Assembly (NCBI GenBank): GCA_004352715.1
Contig: SCFE01000097.1
Coordinates: 813,028 to 877,027 of the forward strand
Length of the DNA stretch: 64,000 nucleotides
From: Hofstenia miamia
Lineage: Eukaryota > Xenacoelomorpha > Acoela
Direction of reading: 5' to 3'
Shown here one piece after another: positions 55,482 through 64,000 of the stretch. Each line of letters starts with the position of its first letter. Within the stretch, counting starts at the first letter, position 1. The notes below the pieces were generated by a model, which was not told the DNA's origin, did not search any database, and worked only from the letters and a program-made list of their open reading frames with translations. Both the position numbers and the translations under genes were made by a program.

Positions 55482-58400
55482 CTATGAGCGATCTTTCGGA
55501 TTAACAATAATTGATGATATAGACGGGGTGGTACCAGACGGATGTCCATGAATGCCAACATTCATAGGTGATGATACAGTAGAAGGTAATTTTGAAGGAA
55601 GAGGTGGCGCGGCGGGGATTTGAACTTTATCTGGAGATCGAACTTTGAGTGTTTCCACATTAGTGAATTCAACAGCAGTTCCACCAGTGGCAGTGGGCAA
55701 CATGTCACCTTTATAAAGTCTTGTTTCTATTTCCCCAGCCGAATCAATCTCTTGATGCTGTAGTAAATAGTGATCTTTATTCTTCACGTCTTTCACTTTT
55801 GGTATGTTAACAGTTTTCTTTTTTTTAATTGTGGGTTTGAAAAGATTTCCCGCATCAATGGTTCCACCACTCTTGTGTTCTAACCAGCGAGAAGACGACT
55901 TCGAACGCCTTTGCTTCATTTTTAATGGTTTGGAACTAGTTGGATTTGGTGGAGGAGATTTTGGTCTCTGTTTAGATGATTGCTTAGATTCAGTCAAAGC
56001 AGTATTTTCAGAAGAACTACTTTTCGGCGTTTTAGATTCAGGAGGGTCAAACAAGCATTCCATTCTTTCGATGTCACCAAAGTCTCCATTGAAAACAACA
56101 TCTCGAATTTGAGCTAACCGGGCATCTTTAACAGCCATTCTCATTTGCCAAGCACGATCACAATCTTCAATACGAACACGCATTTCCCGATCAATATTTT
56201 CTCTGTCGAGACGAAATTTACTTTTTAAGTCCTTGATTGCACGCTCTCTGCTTGAGGCTTCCTTTGATAAAATCGCCTCTTTTTCAGAAAGCTGTGCTTT
56301 TAAATCACGAATTTCACTTTCAAATTCACGTACTTTTTTTGAAAGAGCCCGATTTTTTTTTTCTGAAATATCTAGGTGTCGTTTATGGCTTTGCACTAAG
56401 TTTTCTAATTCAACGTTGCGATTTCTTAAATCTTCATTCTCTGTTTCAAGAGCACAAATTTCGTTATCTAACAAATCTTGCTCTGTTGCAAATTGCTGGA
56501 GCGATTTATTTTTTAGAGTTTGTCTCTCAGAAAGATGACTTTCTAAAGTGAAGAAGAAAGTATCATCATCAACACTTTGCGGTTCCAAGATTGGAAATGA
56601 TGGGTAAGTACATAATAAAGGCATTAAACATTCGCCTCCAGAAAGTCTCTTGAGATTGGCTTCAAAAACGCGTTGAGCAGCACGTTTTTTCCCAGTCTCA
56701 ACTGGTCGTGAAACTGCAACAGCCCGGGGCACCTCAATTTCACTGCACATTGCTGCGAATTTCATTACCTGAATCGATTCTTCGTAATCTTCTGCGCGAG
56801 GATTTACACAACAAATCATTCTAACTGATCCTTCTCCTTCAAAAAATGACTTAAAAAGATAGGTCAGCTTACTGTCTCTATAGGGAACTTGCATATTTGC
56901 ACCTTTCCTTTGATTATCTCGAAGCGCTTCCATACACGATCGCAAAGCCATTAGTGAAGTATTAATATTTCCTGCTTCTTTTAAACGCGAACCAGTTGCA
57001 TTAGTTCTATTTTGGCGTTCACTGCCAGCTAAATCAACTAACGAAAGTTGACTAACTGTTAAATGATCAAGATCACCACAACCTTTATTCAAACCTTGAA
57101 CTAATCGCAAAGTAAAAACGGAATGGCTTCTACTGCTTTCAGTGTTTAGAAGTGTTTGCGCATTTCGTCTGCGACGCTGACCACGTGCAAGTTGCAAGAA
57201 GGCGTCTTCTGCAGAGTTAACCTCAATTTCAACAGCTCCATTTACATATACACGACGTTGTGCGTCTTCACGTAAGCCCTTGGAAGTAGCATTTTTGTTA
57301 ATTCCTAAATACAGAACAATTAAGTAAAAACAACCAATTAAAGCAGATAAAGTGTAAATTAATTCATCATATGTAATCTATCTAAATATAAAGAGAATGG
57401 GTAGATAGCTTTTTTTTGTAATTGAACACTTTCGCATTACACATTGCAATGAAATCTAATCCAGTGCTTCTCAACGTGGGCCTGGAGTTATCTCAATGAA
57501 AGATAAAGCTGAGCACTATTTTCAGCGATAAATGAAAATGATAACAAGGCAAGGATTTTCCATTTGCACATATCAACCAACTCAGCAAAACATTGCAAGG
57601 GCGAAATGTTACTGTGTTAGACTGTGCTAATAAAATGCACTTTTCGTTGCACAATGTCAAATTTTTGTCCATGTGGGTCCGAAATTTTACTTAACGCTCA
57701 AAAATGAGCCGCACGAAAAAAGGTTGAGAAGCACTGATCTAATCGACTTTTTTTTAATTGTCCTCTGTTCTCAAGTAAGTAAGAAATCTTCAACCACAAT
57801 CGTTGTTAGTATTCATTTTCCTCAACCCTGAGAAATAGAAAGGAATGCAAAACACTTTGGCTAACACCAAGTTAAAATGTCATATTTTAAGATAAACATA
57901 TTTGATATTGGTTTCATTGCAACAGATAATCAAACACAGGTAATAAAAATTTTGTCAACGGCAATAAAAGATATTTGAGTGAAACCCCACATTACAACTT
58001 AGTATAGTTGCGCATTTAAAGAATGGCGAAAAAAGGAATTTTGTCGTTGTAACTTCAAAATAACCGAAAGTTTTTTGTAATGAAATTTTTCAGTGCACAT
58101 ATTTCCTGGACTTTTAGAGAAAATAATACCTTCGAAGGAATCATCAAGAAGATCGTAAATGTAATTGTTGTAGACCTCAACGTACGACACGAACACTGCG
58201 TATGTGTGATCCGGATCAACATCGCCTACTTTAGTTTGGTCAACAACACGATTAAATTCGCTTTTGGTTACTTGATTGCGTTTATCATTTCGAACACCTT
58301 GTGTGTAGTCACTTTGTCGATCGATAAGCGCATCCGACTCACTCTGCACATCAAACCAGTTCATTCGGTTAGGTTTGAATATGTATTTCTTAGATAGATG

Positions 58401-59166
58401 ACCCTCAACTGAGTTAAATAGAACATCAATCGCTCGTGGCAAGATGCCTCCATTACTAGGCTTCCCAGTCACAGTGAATGTTTTCCCTAAAATATAGCTA
58501 TATTAAAAAGGAAATTTATATTTAGTTAAAATAAAAGATTTCCAAAAGTTCTCAATTTCAGACAAATATTTATCTCATTAGTGGAATTATACATAAACAT
58601 TCGTAGGACGCATTTTAATTCAGAACACTACATCATAGATAAAAACAGAGGAATTGTATATTTTTGTAAACATGGGAAAACAATTTTCATACTTAAATAA
58701 TGGTTACATAATAATAAAAAAATTGTCATCAAAAAGCAGAATTGTAGGTTGGACATGAAATCTTAGCGTTTTTCGCAATTACGGATTTTTACGCAGTACT
58801 GGATCTACGCAATAAAATAAGATATTTATTAAAACTGTAGAACATACCCGATGACGTTACACCATATGCAAATATTAAACCACTTTTGCCATTGATAAGA
58901 TTTCGTACAAGTGGTTTACACATAATATCAAACACATCTTCTTGGCTGGCATCTTCATCAAAAATGTGAGCGAATTCAAATGTCGACTCCCTCAAGCTCT
59001 GAACATTTCGAGGCAAAGTTGCAAATTCAGGTTGACGTATCACCAGATGGGTATCACTGGAGGTTTCAATGCAAGCGGCGTCCCTTTCATCAAGAGGTTT
59101 TAATCTCGCAAAAACCATTACTGGATCCACCTCCGTTTTTGAACGTTTATGTAAATGATAATTCAT
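55482..59166 (-). CDS. KIF23: KIF23/MKLP1-like mitotic kinesin (kinesin-6), complete, 3 exons
   Basis: Exons 59166-58848, 58486-58130 and 57304-55482 (GT-AG, phases 1 and 1) join to 832 codons. Motor: DPVMVFARLKPL start, P-loop GVTSSGKT (102-109, split by intron 1), switch I NTESSRSH (279-286), switch II DLAGSE (316-321), then the long kinesin-6 neck (420-480), coiled coil about 480-630, a basic serine-rich stretch (RRSKSSSRW 691-699, Aurora/14-3-3-type site by inference), and the MKLP1 Arf6-binding domain about 700-780 (EIETRLYKGD, VEFTNVETL). As part of centralspindlin with a RACGAP1-type partner it should bundle midzone microtubules in cytokinesis. Length fits the family (about 850-960 aa). 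No disruption. TTTTAG lies two bases before the ATG. Confidence 0.95.
57462..57736. mobile_element. hAT-type MITE (275 bp) in kinesin intron 2
   Basis: Perfect 14-bp inverted ends CAGTGCTTCTCAAC / GTTGAGAAGCACTG and perfect 8-bp target duplication ATCTAATC (57454-57461 and 57737-57744). No coding capacity. It lies within the 825-nt intron. Confidence 0.9.
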
Positions 59167-59185
59167 AACTAAAACACAAAGAAAA
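59164..59185 (-). promoter_or_regulatory. Possible splice acceptor just before the kinesin start codon
   Basis: The minus strand reads TTTCTTTGTGTTTTAG, TT, ATG: a pyrimidine-rich tract and AG two bases from the start, like the two channel genes. Confidence 0.45.
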
Positions 59186-60015
59186 ACATAGAATGCTACT
59201 ATGAATGCAGAAGTTATAATTAGAGTAACTTTGAGGGTGAATAATAAATTCTTTCAGCATCATGATGCTTTAAAATTCTTGCATGTTTTATTCAAAAATA
59301 CATCAACATATACATTTGGAAAATATGAGAAAGGGATTTCTTAATTTATATTACTTGCTAGTTTTAAAAACCGCCATTGACTCTCACACTTACAATAAGT
59401 TTCTACACCAAAAATGTATGCACTCTTTAAAACCTTCTTATCAAATTTTAATTAATTTGAATCGTCTGTTAGATACATTCGGCGTCAGGTATTTTCTTAT
59501 TGGGATGGAAAATTTCAAAAAGTTATATGCTATTTTGTAATTTTGCCATAAATGACAAGCCAATGTTGCTCCTTGTAATCTAATTTAGCAAGTCTAAAAA
59601 ATTGATTCTTCAATTACGATTATTCAGCTAAGTAAAAATGATTAAAGATAATTTTCAATCTAAATTCCGTCAAACAAGATTTTCTTATAAACCGCCTGAA
59701 ATACACTGAGCTTGTATACATAGGAAATTGTTCGCCAAACCATTTATAACTATGAAACTATACTCATCACCTGCTATAATGATCCAATTATTGTAAAGTT
59801 GAGCAGCGCCTGAAAGGTAAAACTGAGGATTAATGCATATTCTAAATATGTCTACAATTTTACATTTACAATAATTGTGAACTGATCTATTATCTTAAAT
59901 ATAAAATCAGACATCCTTTGAAATCTAAATCGTAAGGAAAAAATTGAATAATGTAGTCATAAACTTTATTTATTGTTTCAAAAATACAATTAAATATAAA
60001 AGAATCCCTTTGTAC
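59186..60015. other. AT-rich region upstream of the kinesin
   Basis: Contains the presumed promoter. A plus-strand 85-codon ORF (59283-59540) is unrecognised and not supported. Confidence 0.4.
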
Positions 60016-61744
60016 ACAGAGCCCAGAGGCGCACCNCCCCCCCCCCCCTCAAAAGAACAGAGATGATTCCATTCCTCATGAAATGTTTGACCATAGCCAG
60101 TGGCGTACACAAGCTGTGGAATGTCATTCAGTGAGTTTTTCAAATTTGCCTTTGAATGGTTAAACAAATATTAAGAAAGTCCAAATTTATGTAGTGAAAT
60201 GCATTTCTTAGTGTCGAATTCATCAATATTTCAAAGAATTTTAGGGGCTTGCCCTACTTTTTGTTACTTACCGCGGAGAAATTCCAACATTGGAAAACAC
60301 TGCGTACACCCCTACCTATAACAATTATACAACATAATATGTAAATAACTATTGGTTCTACTCTATGTCTGCAAGGGTAGACAATATTAAATTGATATTG
60401 AAATTATTGCAATAATTGGAAATTAATTAACCTATTGAATATTTTAAAAAATCAATTGCCAAATATTTAAGATTCATTTAAATCTTGCTGAAATATATAA
60501 TTCCCGATTCCAGAAGCATTATCATCCTGTCTAGTAAATTTATATAGAATTGGCTGTGGAATGTACGGGATAATTTGATGACCCAAAAGTATGTAATGCT
60601 TCCACAACCCAATTCACCATTTTATGCATATTGAAGGCTTATAACATTAACCTTATTTCTCACCATTGTGATATTCTGTCGGACACCTCACCTTATCATG
60701 CCAAACCTAAAGAAATTAAACTATGATCACCGCATTTATATATAGTATGTATGGCAGAACCAAATTTGCCATTAGCAATTATGATTAGTGGCAATATTTA
60801 ACTTTTGATTTTGTAGAACAATTTCTTCTTATTGCTAACAGATGTATGAAGCACAATTATGATTTTTCTTTGAAAAATTTTTTGTGTTATATATTGATTT
60901 TTATTAATACCAAACTAGTTAACTTACTATGATTTTTGATATAATATTTTTATTCTAATTATTGCCAAAAGTTGGCAATAATCTATTGTAACATAGCATT
61001 ATGCTAATAATAATTAAAATTAAGGGAAGTTACAAAATATAGCTAAAGGTATTTTGTGTCAGCTTAATAAGAAATGATCCCCAATCCTGTGCATTGTTCT
61101 TTTATCAGGAGTTGAAGTCAGAGATAGTCTTGCGCTGGTCTGGGGTTGGACTAAGCATTTGAAAAAGATGGGCTAAAATTGAACAAATAAACTAGTTTTA
61201 GCGAATGCTATATAATTTTTTAATGTTTTGAAATTGTATATTAGTATCATATACTCTTGAAGAACTGAATTTATAATTTTCAATTCAATGCCCAGATTTT
61301 ATTGATGGTTTCTATTCTAAAATACCTTACTTTGATATAGCAAGCCGCAAAATTGTAGAAAACTTCTTAAAAAATCTTATGAAAATATGCCGAATCGGAA
61401 TTAACTGGGTTGGAGCGGATTCAGGCTGAGCAGGGATTGGCCTAAATTTTCTGATAAGATTTATTAAAGTCTAAGAAGGTAAGACATTTCTAGAAATCAC
61501 TCTACTACAAAAAGGAAAGAAGTGTTTCATATTCAAATTGGAACAGTTAACAGTGCATCAGCCTGTATTCAAAACTCGCCTCACCCACTGATCTACGGGG
61601 CAATAAGTGTGTTAGCCATCCTAATAAAGGTTGCATTAGTGGGGTGTAGGGAGAAATAATTCATTATCAGTATAATTGATAACAAACATTTGTAATGCGT
61701 GTTCCGTTTGTTAGGTTAAAATGAAATATATACAATATATATGA

Positions 61745-62346
61745 NNNNNNNNNNNNNNNNNNNNNNNNNNNNNNNNNNNNNNNNNNNNNNNNNNNNNNNN
61801 NNNNNNNNNNNNNNNNNNNNNNNNNNNNNNNNNNNNNNNNNNNNNNNNNNNNNNNNNNNNNNNNNNNNNNNNNNNNNNNNNNNNNNNNNNNNNNNNNNNN
61901 NNNNNNNNNNNNNNNNNNNNNNNNNNNNNNNNNNNNNNNNNNNNNNNNNNNNNNNNNNNNNNNNNNNNNNNNNNNNNNNNNNNNNNNNNNNNNNNNNNNN
62001 NNNNNNNNNNNNNNNNNNNNNNNNNNNNNNNNNNNNNNNNNNNNNNNNNNNNNNNNNNNNNNNNNNNNNNNNNNNNNNNNNNNNNNNNNNNNNNNNNNNN
62101 NNNNNNNNNNNNNNNNNNNNNNNNNNNNNNNNNNNNNNNNNNNNNNNNNNNNNNNNNNNNNNNNNNNNNNNNNNNNNNNNNNNNNNNNNNNNNNNNNNNN
62201 NNNNNNNNNNNNNNNNNNNNNNNNNNNNNNNNNNNNNNNNNNNNNNNNNNNNNNNNNNNNNNNNNNNNNNNNNNNNNNNNNNNNNNNNNNNNNNNNNNNN
62301 NNNNNNNNNNNNNNNNNNNNNNNNNNNNNNNNNNNNNNNNNNNNNN
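61745..62346. other. Assembly gap (602 N)
   Basis: The gap follows ATATATATGA and interrupts the Penelope-like ORF on the minus strand. Confidence 0.99.
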
Positions 62347-62785
62347 GAAGACAAGAGCATTGGGATCGGATCTTTGTTTGAGAAAAAGTTTGAGGTCTTA
62401 GTTGTTGTAAATGTTGGAATTATCTTAGTTTCATATATCTTTAATTTTTTGTTGATTCTTTTAAGTTGGTGTTCGATATATGATTGTCGTTCTTTAATAT
62501 AAGGTAAATTCCAATAAATGTTTTTAGTTTTATCATTGTTGTCCTTTAAATTGTTGTTAATAAAATATTTATCCAAGCATTTTTTTATTAGATGGTGAGG
62601 ATAGCCATTATTAGTTAAGATTGAAAAAAGTTTATCAGTCGCTTCTGTAAGATTCTTGTAATTTGATGATGTTGTAAATATTCGATTAATCAATGTTCTA
62701 ATAGTATTAATTTTGTATCTTGTAGTGCAGTATGATTCATATGGAATGCACAATCCTGTATTGGTTGATTTGATGTGCCATTTTT
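62347..62785 (-). pseudogene. Penelope-like element RT C-terminal fragment
   Basis: The minus strand reads KSTNTGLCIPYES, YKINTIRTLINRIFTTSS, LFSILTNNGYPHHLIKKCLD and LPYIKERQSYIEHQLKRI before the gap. These match the Penelope RT thumb (K-PT-TGL-I; I-TL-x-RA-x-x-x-S; L-x-x-NGYP-x-x-I) and the linker toward the GIY-YIG domain (LPYIKG-x-S-x-x-I). The 5' part is absent and the 3' part is in the gap. Confidence 0.8.
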
Positions 62786-62853
62786 AAATAGACAATTAAA
62801 CCATGTTAGCATTCTTAAACTTTTCTAAACTTTCCCTCTATACTCTATATGCA

Positions 62854-62887
62854 CTGACGAAGCTATACGTATGTAGCGAAACATGTT
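62854..62887 (+). ncRNA. Hammerhead-ribozyme-like motif of a Penelope tail
   Basis: CTGACGA, extra A, stem GCTA/TAGC, GAAA, palindromic CATG, TT. Stem I can form GCA with TGC on either side of the core (plus a U-G pair), so this copy fits the hammerhead fold better than the others. It lies on the strand opposite to the neighbouring Penelope ORF, suggesting an inverted second copy. Confidence 0.5.
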
Positions 62888-63004
62888 TGCGGAATAAATC
62901 TTTCATAATATGCTAAGTCTTAGCAAAATATCCTTTAATATATATATATATACATATTAGTTCCCCTCCTCATAGAAAAAGCTGGGTGCGCCTCTGACAG
63001 AGCC

Positions 63005-64000
63005 TATATATACCTATAAAATATTTCATTATACACGATTCGCATTGATTTGTATCTTTAATTACAACTTGCTATTTCAACTAAAAATATATGATAAGAC
63101 TTTAAGGAGCACACACAAATGCAACTATATATATGTACCATATATTTAACATGCAGTTCCTTACGATATTTATACGTTGCTTAGAGGGCTAGCAAACGTT
63201 TTGTAATATTTTAAAGACAATTTATCGATATGACTTTTGTACAGCTCCTGATCGAAAAGTTTCAAAAATACTATAAAATTCATTATCGCTGTCCGAAATT
63301 TGGTTTGCTGTTAAGAATATAGTAACTTGCAAATTTGAGAAATGTTATGAATGCTTATTGGCGGTGATGAATTGCTACTAAATGCACACCCTATGTGTAA
63401 CCCTAACTCTAACCTCGATGTATGTAGCATAGAATGTAAATTTAATTATTTGAATTATTAATACTAAGATGCCCTAATTACCCAAAAAATTTCAGTCAAT
63501 TTATGTCACTTCAAAAGCAGTTTTGTTTATTTGATTCCCAGTACGAATCGCACATATATCTAGTTTTCGGAAATGTGTATAATCGCAAAAACTATTGAAC
63601 AGTTTTTGAACTGCATTTGTAGGCGTGAATATTAACATTCCTTGGTCACGGACACAAAAAATCTTCTTGTGTATTCAAATATAAATGTGACGAATGTGAG
63701 AATCTAAGAGAAATTTAGAAAATAGAACTTCTGAACATATATGCGGCCATATGCAATCCGAAAAATATTGTCATCCAAATGCATCTAAACTAGGTGACAA
63801 AATGATACTTTTTTATGAATTGCTATCGCAATGCGGAAGGTCGATACACAAAGCATTTTTAAGAATGCCGTACTGCATCAAGAATAGCAGTTGCGATCGA
63901 AATCGATTTTAAATTGTAAATTCAATCACTCACAAATTACAAAGACACTGCATTAATTTCTATTACTAGGTATTGGCTTATATATATATATATATATATA
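63005..64000. other. AT-rich noncoding end of window
   Basis: Holds a few telomere-like words (GTAACCCTAACTCTAACC near 63400) and ends in (TA)n at 63979-64000. No gene supported. Confidence 0.5.

Larger units (their letters stand above)
60024..62996. mobile_element. hAT-type element, about 3 kb, with perfect 8-bp target duplication
   Basis: Left end CAGAGGCGCACC (60024-60035) and right end GGTGCGCCTCTG (62985-62996) are perfect 12-bp inverted repeats. ACAGAGCC flanks both (60016-60023 and 62997-63004). The ends are of the CAGAGGCG hAT type. The visible interior has no transposase, but 602 N and a Penelope-like fragment lie within, so it is either nonautonomous or an older element with later insertions. 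A C-run with one n follows the left end. 60052-61744 otherwise holds no supported gene. Confidence 0.85.

Noticed and set aside
61741-62502. 253-codon plus-strand ORF
   Set aside because: Mostly N; the visible part is antisense to the Penelope RT fragment.
1-64000. tRNA, rRNA and CRISPR arrays
   Set aside because: No tRNA cloverleaf with a T-loop GGTTCGAATCC-type box, no rRNA-like GC-rich block, and no regularly spaced direct repeats with unique spacers were seen; the regular arrays are micro- and minisatellites.

Overview
This is a eukaryotic, AT-rich (about 70% A+T) genomic window. Introns with GT-AG borders, diverse transposon remnants (non-LTR LINEs, Penelope-like elements, a Ty3/gypsy-type LTR element, mariner, piggyBac and hAT elements), a DEG/ENaC channel pair and a KIF23-type kinesin point to an invertebrate metazoan. 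I cannot name the lineage. Three gaps (8557-9554, 48053-48809, 61745-62346) and single-n contig joins (15900, 24964, 27110, 46194, 46831, 49624) show a fragmented draft assembly.

Layout. 1-3480: decayed LTR retrotransposon on the minus strand. 6443-6960: mariner transposase pseudogene. 9555-11590: first DEG/ENaC-type channel gene (minus, 3' end lost in a gap), with a candidate upstream exon ending at 13994. 14442-17771: a disrupted multi-exon plus-strand gene, part of it duplicated by an unmerged contig overlap. 20640-22650: a LINE broken by a second retroelement-type domain. 22946-27952: AT-rich sequence present two to three times as unmerged near-identical contigs. 27956-30526: second, complete DEG/ENaC gene (minus, intronless, 856 codons), with a piggyBac-like MITE 66 bp upstream of its ATG, a mariner-like MITE beyond that, and a matching candidate upstream exon ending at 34311. 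34790-36570: piggyBac transposase remnant between diverged direct repeats. 37700-40044: candidate exons of an unidentified plus-strand gene. 40320-46870: telomere-like inverted-repeat elements, LINE tails, a three-exon candidate gene 3' end (42468-42907), a minus-strand LINE and a hAT-like element. 47880-53950: 56-bp minisatellite, LINEs and Penelope-like fragments. 55482-59166: complete three-exon KIF23/MKLP1-like kinesin (minus, 832 aa) with a hAT MITE in intron 2. 60024-62996: hAT-type element with perfect 8-bp target duplication that contains a Penelope-like fragment.

The most interesting biology is the channel pair. Both proteins carry two LDL-receptor class A modules and a CUB domain between the first membrane segment and the usual DEG/ENaC ectodomain, followed by polybasic RXXR sites, an arrangement suggesting extracellular ligand binding and protease processing. 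All three real gene starts (both channels and the kinesin) have TTTTAG only a few bases before the ATG, consistent with spliced-leader trans-splicing or 5'-UTR introns. The Penelope-like tails carry hammerhead-ribozyme-like cores.
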